In this document: positions 39,099-48,609 of the stretch, piece after piece
How positions within the stretch are numbered: position 1 is the first letter of the stretch
Layout of the letters: the number at the start of each line of letters is the position of its first letter
DNA from: Salinibius halmophilus
Lineage (GTDB): Bacteria; Pseudomonadota; Gammaproteobacteria; Pseudomonadales; Natronospirillaceae
DNA: 64,000 bases
NCBI RefSeq assembly: GCF_003577475.1
Contig: NZ_QPEP01000004.1
Coordinates: forward strand, 62,001 to 126,000
Reading direction: 5' to 3'
Translations under genes and position numbers: made by a program
Notes under the pieces: generated by a model
The model's database searches: none
Seen by the model: the letters and a program-made list of their open reading frames with translations, nothing else
Told to the model about the DNA's origin: nothing

Positions 39099-39776
39099 AT
39101 GAACAAGCTAACGCTAGCTATCGCTTCAACTGCACTTGCTACGGCTGCCACAGCACAAATCAGCAACATCGAAATGTCTGAACGCAGCGCCCGCACCATT
39201 GCTTTAACCTTCGATGCACCGGCTGAAAACTCAGTCTGCACCGTACGCCTTGGCCACGCTAACGCACCAAGCAACGTATACAACGAAGTAAAAGCTTGGT
39301 CGGAAGAAGCAAGCAAAAATCAGCAAGTATTCTTGAGCGTGCCTTCACCGTTGTGGGCAGAGCCAAAGTCTGTGGAAGTAGCCTGCACTTCACCAACTGG
39401 CATGCAAACCGCGCAAACTTGGGTACCAGCACCACCAAGCATCGCTTTTAACCTAAACGGCAGCCACGACGGCGAAACCGTCACCATCAAAGGCGGCATC
39501 ATGGTACAAGGTAACGGCGCCGAGTCTTACTGCTGGGAAAAAGATTTTCCTGTACTGATTGGCAAATCAATCTTTGCCGAGTCGTTTGAAAACCAAGATA
39601 CTTTCTGGGACACCTACTACACCGTAGACACCCAAATTAGCGACCTGTACCACTCATACGCAGGCACCAACATCGCTTGCTCGGGCAAAGGTGGTGTGAG
39701 TGAAGCCATTGTTGAACTACGCATGAACCCTAACGGCGAAGTAGAGTTCATCACCTACCCAACCACGTATCGTTAA
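39099..39776 (+). CDS. secreted protein of unknown family
   Basis: 225 residues with a Sec signal (MNKLTLAIASTALATAATA, cleavage expected before QISN). I do not recognise the family. The mature protein looks all-beta and has six or so cysteines (NSVCTV, VACTSP, ESYCWEKD, NIACSGKG) suited to disulfides in an exported protein. The ATG at 39099 is chosen over a TTG at 39093 because AAAGGA is at the right distance. A perfect CRP-type site lies about 128 bp upstream, which suggests catabolite-linked control. Palindromic repeats begin 11 bp after its stop. Confidence 0.8.
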   Translation: MNKLTLAIASTALATAATAQISNIEMSERSARTIALTFDAPAENSVCTVRLGHANAPSNVYNEVKAWSEEASKNQQVFLSVPSPLWAEPKSVEVACTSPTGMQTAQTWVPAPPSIAFNLNGSHDGETVTIKGGIMVQGNGAESYCWEKDFPVLIGKSIFAESFENQDTFWDTYYTVDTQISDLYHSYAGTNIACSGKGGVSEAIVELRMNPNGEVEFITYPTTYR

Positions 39777-39786
39777 GCATAATGGT

Positions 39787-39957
39787 GTCACACCCGCGCA
39801 GGCGGGTGTCTAGCTACAACTGATACGCACAACACCGTCATCCCCGAGTGTTTTTATCGGGGATCCAGTTGGTGGGCCGTGCAATGGCAACTAGATTCCC
39901 GCCTTCGCGGGAATGACTCTAAACCGTCACACCCGCGCAGGCGGGTGTCTAGCTACA
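39787..39957 (+). repeat. family 1 palindromic repeats: one inverted pair flanked by two variant elements
   Basis: The block reads as a GTCACACCCGC...GCGGGTGT element, then a complete inverted pair (ATCCCCGA...TCGGGGAT and ATTCCCGC...GCGGGAAT), then a second GTCACACCCGC...GCGGGTGT element. The ACACCCGC/GCGGGTGT stem differs from the ATTCCCGC/GCGGGAAT stem on both arms, so pairing is kept. It ends 21 bp before the GIY-YIG gene stop. Confidence 0.9.
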
Positions 39958-39977
39958 GAGCTCCAGCCATTAACCAC

Positions 39978-40274
39978 CTAATGATCTAGCAAAGAAGTCG
40001 ACAAATCCTGCCATTCGGGATTATTGGCTTCAATCAAAGAAATCTTCCAAGCACGATTCCACTTCTTTAGCTGCTTTTCCCTAGCAATGGCAGACTCAAT
40101 ACATTCGTGGTGCTCAATGTAGACGAGCAACTCACAGCCATACTTGGAGGTAAACCCTTCACTAAAGTATCCGGACTTGTGCTGCCACATTCGCTTAATA
40201 GGATCACTGGTCACACCAACATATAAAGTTCCATTCTTCTTGCTGGCAAGAATATAAACAGAGGGTACCTTCAC
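39978..40274 (-). CDS. small GIY-YIG nuclease family protein
   Basis: 98 residues forming one GIY-YIG domain, with VYILASKKNGTLYVGVTSD (motif GIY..YIG as VYI..LYVGVT), KRMWQHKSG, LLVYIEHHECIESAIAREKQ (the catalytic Glu region) and KKWNRAWKISLIEANNPEW. It is of the YhbQ/stand-alone type, with no DNA-binding or intron partner. A GTG start at 40274 has GGAT about 8 bp upstream. It lies between family 1 palindromic repeats on both sides (39787-39957 and 40377-40694). An endonuclease activity on branched or palindromic DNA is plausible but not shown. Confidence 0.88.
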   Translation of the reverse strand: MKVPSVYILASKKNGTLYVGVTSDPIKRMWQHKSGYFSEGFTSKYGCELLVYIEHHECIESAIAREKQLKKWNRAWKISLIEANNPEWQDLSTSLLDH

Positions 40275-40376
40275 AATTATGCATCCATGCTCGTAATGAT
40301 TTATTCATAGTAGACGAAACGAGCATTTCGTGGCGGGCATTAACCGATGTGGGCTTGTCTTGAAGTCAGGTCAATC

Positions 40377-40694
40377 AACTAGATTCCCGCCTTCGCGGGA
40401 ATGACCGAACCGTGTCATCCCCGAGTGCTTTTATCGGGGATCCAGTTGGTGGGCCGTGCAATGGCAACTAGATTCCCGCCTTCGCGGGAATGACCGAACC
40501 GTGTCATCCCCGAGTGCTTTTATCGGGGATCCAGTTGGTGGGCCGTGCAATGGCAACTAGATTCCCGCCTTCGCGGGAATGACCGAACCGTCACACCCGA
40601 GACGCACAACACCGTCATCCCCGAGTGCTTTTATCGGGGATCCAGTTAGTAGGCCGTGCAATGGCAACTAGATTCCCGCCTTCGCGGGAATGAC
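40377..40694 (+). repeat. family 1 palindromic repeat array, 89-bp units
   Basis: The ATTCCCGCCTTCGCGGGAAT hairpin recurs at 40383, 40472, 40561 and 40672 (spacings 89, 89 and 111; the last carries an extra insert). Between hairpins lies the opposing ATCCCCGA...TCGGGGAT hairpin and a spacer containing GGCCGTGCAATGG. The two hairpins are inverted copies of each other (GTCATCCCCG against CGGGAATGAC), so a whole unit can fold into a long cruciform. The array ends 8 bp before the tRNA terminator. Confidence 0.95.
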
Positions 40695-40702
40695 CTAGAA
40701 AC

Positions 40703-40733
40703 AAAAAAACCAGCCAAAAGGCTGGTTTTTTTT
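40703..40733 (-). terminator. terminator of the tRNA-Glu/tRNA-Gly unit
   Basis: AACCAGCC and GGCTGGTT form a perfect stem around AAAA, with A and T runs on either side, so it can work in both directions. It is immediately 3' of tRNA-Gly on the minus strand. Confidence 0.9.
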
Positions 40734-40737
40734 AATT

Positions 40738-40812
40738 TGGAGCGGGAAACGAGATTCGAACTCGCGACCCCAACCTTGGCAAGGTTGTGCTCTACCACTG
40801 AGCTATTCCCGC
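40738..40812 (-). tRNA. tRNA-Gly (anticodon GCC)
   Basis: 75 nt on the minus strand. The acceptor GCGGGAA pairs with TTCCCGC, the D loop has AGTGGTAGAGC, the anticodon stem CAACC/GGTTG encloses TTGCCAA (GCC), the T arm is GCGAG TTCGAAT CTCGT, and CCA is encoded. It lies 2 nt after tRNA-Glu in one transcript. Confidence 0.97.
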
Positions 40813-40814
40813 AA

Positions 40815-40890
40815 TGGCATCCCGTAGGGGACTCGAACCCCTGTTACCGCCGTGAAAGGGCGGTGTCCTAGGCCACTAGACGAACGGGAC
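40815..40890 (-). tRNA. tRNA-Glu (anticodon TTC)
   Basis: 76 nt on the minus strand. The acceptor GTCCCGT pairs with ACGGGAT, the D arm contains CTAGTGGCCTAGGAC, the anticodon stem CCGCC/GGCGG encloses CTTTCAC (TTC), the T arm is AGGGG TTCGAGT CCCCT, and CCA is encoded. It is the promoter-proximal member of the Glu-Gly pair and also supplies the glutamyl-tRNA used by HemA. Confidence 0.97.
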
Positions 40891-40975
40891 GCAGTTACTA
40901 ACTTTATAAACCTACCTAGCAGGCTTTGTTAGCTTCCGAACAGCTTGTTAGCTGTTGGCCTCGGAACGGATGCGT

Positions 40976-41003
40976 ATATTACGGATTTCAGATTAGGGTG
41001 CAA
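40976..41003 (-). promoter_or_regulatory. sigma-70 promoter of the tRNA-Glu/tRNA-Gly unit
   Basis: On the minus strand TTGCAC and TAATAT are separated by 16 bp, about 86 bp before the tRNA-Glu 5' end. A strong A run plus GGGG lies directly upstream of the -35, as at the tRNA-Leu promoter. A leader of about 75 nt would be removed by processing. Confidence 0.75.
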
Positions 41004-41076
41004 CCCCTTTTTTTACTTTTTTTCAGTTTTTTTTCAAATCTAAGAAAAGTGCATAAAATCCATACAAATCAAAGGC

Positions 41077-42147
41077 TTACAATAGCGGAGTTGGCGCTAA
41101 AGTTATGCCTGCTATACCGCACAATAGGCGGTTAAACGCGTCACTAGCATCCAATGAGCAGGTTTCCCCCATGGTGTGATAGCCAGTGGTTGGGATTTGC
41201 AACGTAGTACCCTGCACAAACCCTTTCGACGACGACACGATTCGCCCGAGTTCGGTAGAACCCAAGGAAAAATGCTCACTTTCTGGCAAGCCAGCATTTA
41301 ATCGGTCGATGTAGTCGTCTTTAAAGCCGTAGGTAATCTGCAAACGATCACATAGCTCGGTTACATAGTCGGTGGTTTTTTGATTAAACACCGCGTTGGC
41401 ATCACGGCGGCGAAGCACGACTTGCTGCTCGTCGGCGTCTTCTCGGGTTGCATAAGGGCTGGTATCCACCACAATTAGCTGGTCGGTGGCACCACCAAAG
41501 CGGCGGAACCATTCTAATAAATAGCGCCAACTACTACCCGACTCTTCCTGTGCGGTAAAAAACGCCGTGCCTTGAAAGCCAAGCGAAAACAAATGCACCA
41601 AATGCGCCGCCGTAAGCACGTTATCAAGCTGAGCCGACAGCATGCCATCTTGCTGGGTTAGTCTATCCATAAACGCAATAGGCGTACCTGCCACCACATG
41701 CGACAGGCCCTCTACTTCAAAAATTAAGTTGTTGCGAAACTCACATATTTTGGCACTACTAATATGACCATGCCCCAAGTAAGCCCCCGACCAAGGCTCG
41801 TAGGCAATTAGTTCAACATCTTTAAAGCGATCGACAATTTTCATCATCAGCTTTTCCGATACCGAGTTACCTAATAGGTCAGACTTACGCCCAGAGACAA
41901 ACGCAGCATATTGGAACTCGTTTGGTCCAGTGCATACCAAACCATGGCGGTCGATGTGGGCTGAGAACATAGCGGAATGAGGGTCGCTACCCTGTGCGAC
42001 CAATACGCCCTCGTACCAGGTAACCTTGGCGCCACGTTCTTCCAATTCACGTTGTAAAACACGGAAAAACGAATGTTCAGCGCCAACGACGCAAGGTTGG
42101 CGAACAAGCGTTTTGAGCAGATCAAGAAAGTTTTCTTGTGCAAGCAT
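41077..42147 (-). CDS. M42-family-like metallopeptidase
   Basis: 356 residues resembling M42 deblocking/glutamyl aminopeptidases, dinuclear zinc (or cobalt) enzymes that form large tetrahedral complexes. Metal and catalytic motifs in order are SAHIDRHGL (first His/Asp), LSAQLDNVLTA (bridging Asp), TAQEESGSS (general base Glu and metal Glu), VVDTSPYAT (Asp) and TTGYHTMGETC (last His). No signal peptide is seen, so it is cytoplasmic. The start at 42147 lies opposite GGGAGGGCACTAC-type sequence on the minus strand. Its substrate cannot be stated. Confidence 0.82.
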   Translation of the reverse strand: MLAQENFLDLLKTLVRQPCVVGAEHSFFRVLQRELEERGAKVTWYEGVLVAQGSDPHSAMFSAHIDRHGLVCTGPNEFQYAAFVSGRKSDLLGNSVSEKLMMKIVDRFKDVELIAYEPWSGAYLGHGHISSAKICEFRNNLIFEVEGLSHVVAGTPIAFMDRLTQQDGMLSAQLDNVLTAAHLVHLFSLGFQGTAFFTAQEESGSSWRYLLEWFRRFGGATDQLIVVDTSPYATREDADEQQVVLRRRDANAVFNQKTTDYVTELCDRLQITYGFKDDYIDRLNAGLPESEHFSLGSTELGRIVSSSKGFVQGTTLQIPTTGYHTMGETCSLDASDAFNRLLCGIAGITLAPTPLL

Positions 42148-42244
42148 AAGTAGTGCCCTCCCTTATTGAGAATAGAGGCATTCTCAAGGCGGCGCGGATT
42201 TTGCGCTCATTTTTTCATCAGGGCAATATTTTTTGATAACAAAA

Positions 42245-42274
42245 ACAAAAACACCGGCAATTGCCGGTGTTTTA
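42245..42274 (-). terminator. bidirectional terminator, probably ending purL transcription
   Basis: ACACCGGCAATTGCCGGTGT is a perfect 20-bp palindrome flanked by A-rich and T-rich DNA on both sides. Read on the minus strand it follows the purL stop by about 680 bp, with the 89-bp repeat array in between, so the array may be transcribed in the purL 3' UTR. Confidence 0.8.
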
Positions 42275-42310
42275 AAGAACAACCTCGTCACCCCCGATAC
42301 GCACAACCCC

Positions 42311-42925
42311 GTCATCCCCGAGTGCTTTTATCGGGGATCCAGTTAGCAGGCCGTAGTCCGGAAACTAGATTCCCGCCTGCGCGGGGATGACCGAACCGCG
42401 TCATACCCGAGTGCTTTTATCGGGGATCCAGTTAGCAGGCCGTAGTCCGGCAACTAGATTCCCGCCTTCGCGGGAATGACCGAACCGCGTCATCCCCGAG
42501 TGCTTTTATCGGGGATCCAGTTAGCAGGCCGTAGTCCGGAAACTAGATTCCCGCCTTCGCGGGAATGACCGAACCCCGTCATCCCCGAGTGCTTTTATCG
42601 GGGATCCAGTTAGTAGGCCGTGCAATGGCAACTAGATTCCCGCCTTCGCGGGAATGACCGAACCGCGTCATCCCCGAGTGCTTTTATCGGGGATCCAGTT
42701 AGCAGGCCGTAGTCCGGAAACTAGATTCCCGCCTTCGCGGGAATGACCGACCCGCGTCATCCCCGAGTGCTTTTATCGGGGATCCTGTTAGCAGGCCGTA
42801 GTCCGGAAACTAGATTCCCGCCTTCGCGGGAATGACCGAACCGCGTCATCCCCGAGTGCTTTTATCGGGGATCCAGTTAGCAGGCCGTAGTCCGGAAACT
42901 AGACTCCCGCCTTCGCGGGAGTGAC
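42311..42925 (+). repeat. family 1 palindromic repeat array, seven 89-bp units
   Basis: The ATTCCCGC hairpin recurs at 42368, 42458, 42547, 42636, 42725, 42814 and (as ACTCCC) 42903: one 90-bp and five 89-bp spacings. Each unit is an inverted pair of hairpins around an 18-bp spacer. Six units have a spacer with GGCCGTAGTCCGG and one (near 42620) has the GGCCGTGCAATGG type found in the 40.4 kb array. The last hairpin is ACTCCCGC/GCGGGAGT, a paired change. The array fills most of the 800-bp gap between purL and the M42 gene. Confidence 0.96.
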
Positions 42926-42949
42926 GTTAGTACAAGCGAGAATGACTCA

Positions 42950-45900
42950 TTACCCAACAAACTTACGGGCGTTGCGGAACATGCGCATCCATGGGCCGTC
43001 TTCGCCCCAGTTATCTGGGTGCCAGCTGTTGGTGACGGTGCGGTATACACGTTCTGGGTGTGGCATCATAATTGTCACACGGCCGTCAGCCGAACATAGG
43101 CCTGTCATACCATTTGGCGAACCATTCGGGTTGAATGGGTACTTGGTAGTGACCTTGCCGTAGTTGTCTACATAGCGCAGGGCAACGCAGCCGCTTTCCT
43201 CTGCTTTTTGCAAACCACCTTCAGCGAACTCAGTGCGGCCTTCACCGTGGGCTACAGCAATTGGCATACGCGAGCCTGCCATACCTTGCAGCAATACCGA
43301 TGGGCTGTCTTGTACTTCAACCATAGCGGTGCGTGCTTCAAACTGCTCTGAGTTGTTGCGTACAAAACGTGGCCAGTGGTCGGTACCTGGAATCAGCTCA
43401 GCTAGGTTAGATAGCATCTGACAACCGTTACACACACCTAAAGCAAACGTATCTTCGCGCTCGAAGAAAGCTTTAAACTGAGCACGGGCGCCGTCGTTGA
43501 ACAAAATTGACTTCGCCCAGCCGCCACCTGCGCCAAGTACGTCACCATACGAGAAACCACCACAAGCAACTAGGCCTTTAAAGCCTTCAAGCGTGATGCG
43601 ACCTTCAAGGATGTCGCTCATGTGAACGTCGGTTGCATCGAAACCAGCTTTGGTAAAGGCTGCTGCCATTTCTAGCTGACCATTTACACCTTGCTCACGC
43701 AGAATCGCTACTTTCGGGCGACCCGCCAAGTCGGCAACAATGTTTTCGCTTGGGTCGAACGACAGCGATGCATGTAAACCTGGATCGTTGGCATCCAACA
43801 AACCATCGAACTCTTCTTGCGCACAGTCTGCGTTGTCGCGCAGCGCCTGAATGCGGTAAGAGGTTTCGCTCCACTTGCGTAGGAAATCTGTGCGCGTTGA
43901 CGCCAATACTTCCTCACCATCGTAGGTGAAGCGAATATGGTCATCTTCGTTCACTGTACCAATCACAGCGGTGCAATCTAGGCCTGCAGCAGAGAACTGA
44001 GCCAACACGTCTTCGGTGTCTTCACGACGAACTTGCAGTACCGCACCCAGTTCTTCTGAGAACAATGCTGCAGCAGTGCCATCATGTGTTTCAGCGGCAA
44101 TGTCGAGCTCAATGTCTACACCAGTACGACCAGCAAATGCCATTTCAGTTACCGTAGCGAACAAGCCGCCGTCTGAACGGTCGTGATAGGCCACCACTTG
44201 ATTGTCTTCTAATAAGCCCTGCATCACTGCAAAGAAGGCTTTTAAATCTTCAGCGCTGTCGACGTCGGCTGGCGTATTGCCCACTTTGCGGTAAACCTGA
44301 GCTAGCGCCGAAGCACCTAGGCGGTTTTGGCCGCGACCAAGGTCGACCAAGATTAGGTCGGTTTCGCCAAGGTCGGTGCGCAGCTGAGGGGTAACCGTTT
44401 TGCGTACATCGAGTACCGGCGCAAAGCCAGTCATAATAATAGATAGCGGTGCGACAACAGACTTATCTTTACCATCTTCTTGCCACTGGGTTTTCATCGA
44501 CATTGAGTCTTTACCCACTGGAATGCTGATGCCTAGCTCTGGGCAAAGCTCCATACCAACGGCATGAACTGTGTCGTAAAGCGCCTCGTCTTCACCTGGG
44601 TGACCCGCTGCTGCCATCCAGTTAGCCGATAGGCGCACATCAGATAGCTTGCCAATGCGCGTACCAGCCAAGTTAGTGATTACCTCACCAACCGATAAGC
44701 GACCTGATGCAGGCGCGTTGAGCAATGCAACTGGCGTACGCTCACCCATTGCCATGGCTTCACCTGTGGTGCTATCGACTGTAGAAGTGGTTACAGCACA
44801 GTTGGCAACAGGAATCTGCCATGGGCCAACCATTTGATCGCGAGCCACCATACCGGTAATAGAACGGTCACCAATGGTGATTAGGAATTTCTTGCCAGCA
44901 ACGGCTGGAAGACGCAATACGCGATCAGCTGCTTCAAACAAATCGATGTCGGTTGCGTCGAACTTTTGTGGTTCAAACGTTGCACGTTCAAACGAGCGTG
45001 ACATCTTAGGTGGCTTGCCAAGCAGAACCTGTAGCGGCAGGTCGACTGGGAAGTTATCGAACAGCTCATCATGAACTGTTAGGCCTTTTTCTTCTGTTGC
45101 TTCACCAATTACTGCGAACGGACAACGCTCGCGACGACAAATTTGCTCGAACTTGGCCATTTCATCGGTAGACACCGCTAACACGTAACGCTCTTGCGAT
45201 TCGTTCGACCAAATGGCTAGCGGGCTCATGCCTGGCTCATCGTTTGGCACATTACGCAGCTCAAACTTACCACCACGGCCACCGTCGTTGACCAACTCAG
45301 GGAACGCATTCGATAGACCACCAGCACCCACATCGTGAATGAATGCAATAGGGTTGGCTTCGCCAAGCGCCCAACAACGGTCGATGACTTCTTGGCAGCG
45401 GCGTTCCATTTCTGGGTTATCACGCTGAACCGAAGCGAAATCTAGGTCTTCATTGCCCTCGCCCGAGTTAACCGAAGAGGCCGCACCACCGCCTAGGCCA
45501 ATCTCCATCGCTGGGCCACCTAAAACGATGAGCTGAGCCCCAACAGGGATGTTGTCCCATGCTTTATCTACGTGTTCTTCTTTAATGTTGCCATAACCAC
45601 CGGCAATCATAATTGGCTTGTGGTAACCACGAACTTCTTCGCCAGCAACACCCGGCGCCAACATCTCGTAAGTACGGAAGTAACCCACCAAGTTCGGGCG
45701 ACCAAACTCGTTGTTAAATGCCGCACCACCTAATGGGCCATCAATCATGATATCCAGCGCCGTTACAATGCGCGCTGGTTTGCCATAGTGGCTCTCCCAA
45801 GGCTGTTCAAAGCCCGGGATTTTCAAATCTGAAACAGTGAAGCCAACCAAACCAGCTTTTGGCTTGCCACCTTGCCCGGTCGCGCCTTCATCACGGATTT

Positions 45901-46843
45901 CGCCGCCCGAACCCGTTGCCGCACCCGGCCATGGCGAAATAGCCGTTGGGTGGTTGTGGGTTTCGACCTTCATCAGAATATGAACATTTTCCTGATGGAA
46001 CTTATAGGTGTTGCTTTCAGCTTCTGGGTAGAAACGTGGCGCTTCAAAACCTGTTATCACCGCTGCGTTGTCTTTATAAGCCGACAACACACCTTCTGGT
46101 GAGTTTTCGTTGGTGTTTTTAATCATTTTGAACAGCGACAATGGCTGTTCAACGCCGTCAATGGTCCAAGATGCGTTAAAGATCTTGTGACGACAGTGCT
46201 CGGAGTTCGCCTGGGCGAACATCATCAATTCTACGTCGGTTGGGTTGCGCTCGAGCGCTTGGTAGTTTTCTACCAAGTAGTCGATTTCGTCGTCAGCAAG
46301 TGCCAAACCAAGTTTGACGTTGGCTGCTTCTAACGCTGGGCGACCGCCAGCCAAAATATCCACCGAGGTCATCGGTTTTGGCTCGTGCTGAACAAATAGC
46401 TTCTCGGCTTCGCTCAGGCTAGCAAATACCGACTGCGTCATACGGTCGTGCAATAGGCCATGCGCTAGTGCCAGCTCTTCGGCATTTAGCTCACGCTCAG
46501 TATGCAAATAATAGGCAATGCCACGTTCAATGCGCTTCACCTGGCCAAGGCCACAGTTGCGTGCAATGTCGGTTGCTTTTGTCGCCCATGGCGAAATAGT
46601 GCCCGGACGTGGCACAACCAAGCACAGCTGGCCTTCTGCTGCTTCGGCCGCAACGCTTGGGCCGTATTGCAACAGTTTACCTAAAACGGCTTCTTGTGCT
46701 TGGGTTAGTGGTGACTCACTATCAACAAAATGTACGAACTCCGCGTACACGTCGCGAATCGCAGGGACCGCTTCGTTGAGTGATTGTGATAGCTTTTTAC
46801 GGCGAAAAGATGAAAGCGCCGGTGCGCCTCGCAGTTCCAGCAT
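42950..46843 (-). CDS. purL: phosphoribosylformylglycinamidine synthase (large single-chain type)
   Basis: 1297 residues, the typical size of the gammaproteobacterial single-chain enzyme. It converts FGAR to FGAM in purine synthesis. The order is an N-terminal PurS-like domain, two AIR-synthase-type domains ([65 protein letters not shown]) and a glutamine amidotransferase domain with [10 protein letters not shown] (nucleophile) and MMPHPER. The ATG at 46843 ([14 protein letters not shown]) fits the E. coli N-terminus and has AGAGG upstream; an ATG at 46861 is the alternative but lacks a ribosome site. Confidence 0.96.
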   Translation of the reverse strand: MLELRGAPALSSFRRKKLSQSLNEAVPAIRDVYAEFVHFVDSESPLTQAQEAVLGKLLQYGPSVAAEAAEGQLCLVVPRPGTISPWATKATDIARNCGLGQVKRIERGIAYYLHTERELNAEELALAHGLLHDRMTQSVFASLSEAEKLFVQHEPKPMTSVDILAGGRPALEAANVKLGLALADDEIDYLVENYQALERNPTDVELMMFAQANSEHCRHKIFNASWTIDGVEQPLSLFKMIKNTNENSPEGVLSAYKDNAAVITGFEAPRFYPEAESNTYKFHQENVHILMKVETHNHPTAISPWPGAATGSGGEIRDEGATGQGGKPKAGLVGFTVSDLKIPGFEQPWESHYGKPARIVTALDIMIDGPLGGAAFNNEFGRPNLVGYFRTYEMLAPGVAGEEVRGYHKPIMIAGGYGNIKEEHVDKAWDNIPVGAQLIVLGGPAMEIGLGGGAASSVNSGEGNEDLDFASVQRDNPEMERRCQEVIDRCWALGEANPIAFIHDVGAGGLSNAFPELVNDGGRGGKFELRNVPNDEPGMSPLAIWSNESQERYVLAVSTDEMAKFEQICRRERCPFAVIGEATEEKGLTVHDELFDNFPVDLPLQVLLGKPPKMSRSFERATFEPQKFDATDIDLFEAADRVLRLPAVAGKKFLITIGDRSITGMVARDQMVGPWQIPVANCAVTTSTVDSTTGEAMAMGERTPVALLNAPASGRLSVGEVITNLAGTRIGKLSDVRLSANWMAAAGHPGEDEALYDTVHAVGMELCPELGISIPVGKDSMSMKTQWQEDGKDKSVVAPLSIIMTGFAPVLDVRKTVTPQLRTDLGETDLILVDLGRGQNRLGASALAQVYRKVGNTPADVDSAEDLKAFFAVMQGLLEDNQVVAYHDRSDGGLFATVTEMAFAGRTGVDIELDIAAETHDGTAAALFSEELGAVLQVRREDTEDVLAQFSAAGLDCTAVIGTVNEDDHIRFTYDGEEVLASTRTDFLRKWSETSYRIQALRDNADCAQEEFDGLLDANDPGLHASLSFDPSENIVADLAGRPKVAILREQGVNGQLEMAAAFTKAGFDATDVHMSDILEGRITLEGFKGLVACGGFSYGDVLGAGGGWAKSILFNDGARAQFKAFFEREDTFALGVCNGCQMLSNLAELIPGTDHWPRFVRNNSEQFEARTAMVEVQDSPSVLLQGMAGSRMPIAVAHGEGRTEFAEGGLQKAEESGCVALRYVDNYGKVTTKYPFNPNGSPNGMTGLCSADGRVTIMMPHPERVYRTVTNSWHPDNWGEDGPWMRMFRNARKFVG

Positions 46844-46922
46844 TGCCTGGGCCTCTAACATTGATTAAGGAGGGTCAAGTTGCGGCGCGTATCATACTGA
46901 AAACTAACGCCGCTTGCACCCG

Positions 46923-48455
46923 CTATAGGTCAACTCTGTGTTTTTTGCGTGCAGCACAGCTGGCAAGTAGCAACAATAAGCCAGCGAATGCCCACGTAGC
47001 GCCACTACCAACTTTAGCTGGTGCACTGCCCGAATAATTACTGGTACTTATAGTAGACCATCGGTACCCGTCGGTACGCCAACGAGGGTTCGATAACCGC
47101 ATGCGCCCTTCGCCATCGCGAAAATTCACCAGCTCTATGGCCACGCTATGGCTTTTGCGCCCAACGTATACGGCATAGGTGCCTTTATATTCACCAGCCA
47201 GCGTGTAGATCCGCTCACCATCGATTGTGAACTGCAACACTTGATTTGTGCTGTGAACTTGCATGTCTAAGTCCACCACTAGCCAGTCGCCACTTTGGTT
47301 GCCACTACTATTTACAAACCAGCCCGACACCTCGCCAGCGTTTTTTTGGCTCGCCGACACCGAAGTAGACGTATCGCTAATCAAGCCACTACCGCCATAA
47401 TAAGAACGGGCTGCCGTTTGCGAGAACTGATTAAAATAGCCTTGCTGAGCAGTGAGTCTAATCGAACTAGCACCAAGCGTTAACTCGCCCACTTTTCGAC
47501 CAGAGCGAAAACCAAGCGAATTACTCTCTAGCAAAATTTCGCAGCTTGCCAGCGGCGCAACACTGCTGCAGCCGTTTTCGAGCACTCGAAACCCTTCGCT
47601 GACTTGAATATTTGCCGCACTTGCGCTGGAAGAACCGGGGTTATAAACAGTAACAGAGCGCGTTACCGGCTGGTTTAACGGCACCAAGCCAAAATTTACC
47701 GCATTCGGTAGCAATAACCCGGAAAGCCTTGGCAGCGCTAAGTCGGCGCGGGCGTATACACCAGCGTTGCGCCCGCATTCGCCGCCAAAACTAACCACAC
47801 CAACCAGCTTACCACCCGCTACCAGCGGCCCGCCGCTGTCGCCTTGGCAACTGTCGCCAACCAGTGTTGTACTTGGGCCCTGCCCTGCACACAGCATATT
47901 GTTGGCATCAAACACACTGCCCAGCCATTGGCTACATTGACTCGCTGGCTGCAATGGCAAACTAACCGACCGTAACACCTGACTTGGGCGACCGGTTTCG
48001 GTTGTCCCCCAGCCAGCAACTAACGCTTGGCTCTGATTGGCCAGCAGGCTAGATAACTCGCCGGATGATGCCGGCGTGATACGCGCCAAGTTATAGCCCT
48101 GTAGGTCGATTTGCATCACACCCAGATCGTTTTGAAACGTAGAGCGCACATAATTGGGATGCTGCTGCCAAGCAAGAACCGGAAAGCGCTTGTCGATGAT
48201 GCCATCGCCATTGGCGTCGATGGCGGCAAGCATTTGTTGAGGGGCGTACACCAAACAATGCGCAGCCGTAAGCAAGCGGCCATTACCCAAATGACTTGCC
48301 GCACAATAAGGCTTGCCAGCCACTTCTAGGGCAACAATAAACGGCCAGTCGTTGCCGCTAGTTGGATTGCCGGCAATAATGCGAGGCATCACTTGCGCGG
48401 CTTGGCTGACTGCAGCACAAAAAAGAAGTGTTAAAAAAAGCGCTTGCTTGTACAT
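46923..48455 (-). CDS. exported trypsin-like serine protease with GlyGly-CTERM-like tail (first of pair)
   Basis: 510 residues with a Sec signal (MYKQALFLTLLFCAAVSQA). The S1 domain starts after a trypsin-type activation site (PR then IIAG) and has His in LLTAAHC, Asp in QNDLGVMQID and Ser in GDSCQGDSGGPLV. The Asp six residues before the Ser predicts Arg/Lys specificity. A beta domain with the choice-of-anchor-D look follows (FGLVPLNQPVTRSVTVYNPG), then another beta region. The tail SAPAKVGSGATWAFAGLLLLLAS ends in basic residues, as in rhombosortase substrates. The start at 48455 opens the signal peptide; longer frames do not. The second protease gene lies upstream on the same strand. Confidence 0.88.
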   Translation of the reverse strand: MYKQALFLTLLFCAAVSQAAQVMPRIIAGNPTSGNDWPFIVALEVAGKPYCAASHLGNGRLLTAAHCLVYAPQQMLAAIDANGDGIIDKRFPVLAWQQHPNYVRSTFQNDLGVMQIDLQGYNLARITPASSGELSSLLANQSQALVAGWGTTETGRPSQVLRSVSLPLQPASQCSQWLGSVFDANNMLCAGQGPSTTLVGDSCQGDSGGPLVAGGKLVGVVSFGGECGRNAGVYARADLALPRLSGLLLPNAVNFGLVPLNQPVTRSVTVYNPGSSSASAANIQVSEGFRVLENGCSSVAPLASCEILLESNSLGFRSGRKVGELTLGASSIRLTAQQGYFNQFSQTAARSYYGGSGLISDTSTSVSASQKNAGEVSGWFVNSSGNQSGDWLVVDLDMQVHSTNQVLQFTIDGERIYTLAGEYKGTYAVYVGRKSHSVAIELVNFRDGEGRMRLSNPRWRTDGYRWSTISTSNYSGSAPAKVGSGATWAFAGLLLLLASCAARKKHRVDL

Positions 48456-48609
48456 ATCATATTTATTATTCGACCTACCCTTGTTTTCTTTGGCCCGCAC
48501 CTAACGTAGGTGTGTAAATCATTATGTATGCCTGTAAACATTCCCCACAACGGCACATGTTGCCCGGCTGCAAAAACACGCATCCGTACAACCTACGGTG
48601 GATTGCTTT

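Noticed and set aside
39787-42925. CRISPR array
   Set aside because: Units are 89 bp with palindromic halves and near-identical spacers. No unique 30-40 bp spacers and no cas genes are present.
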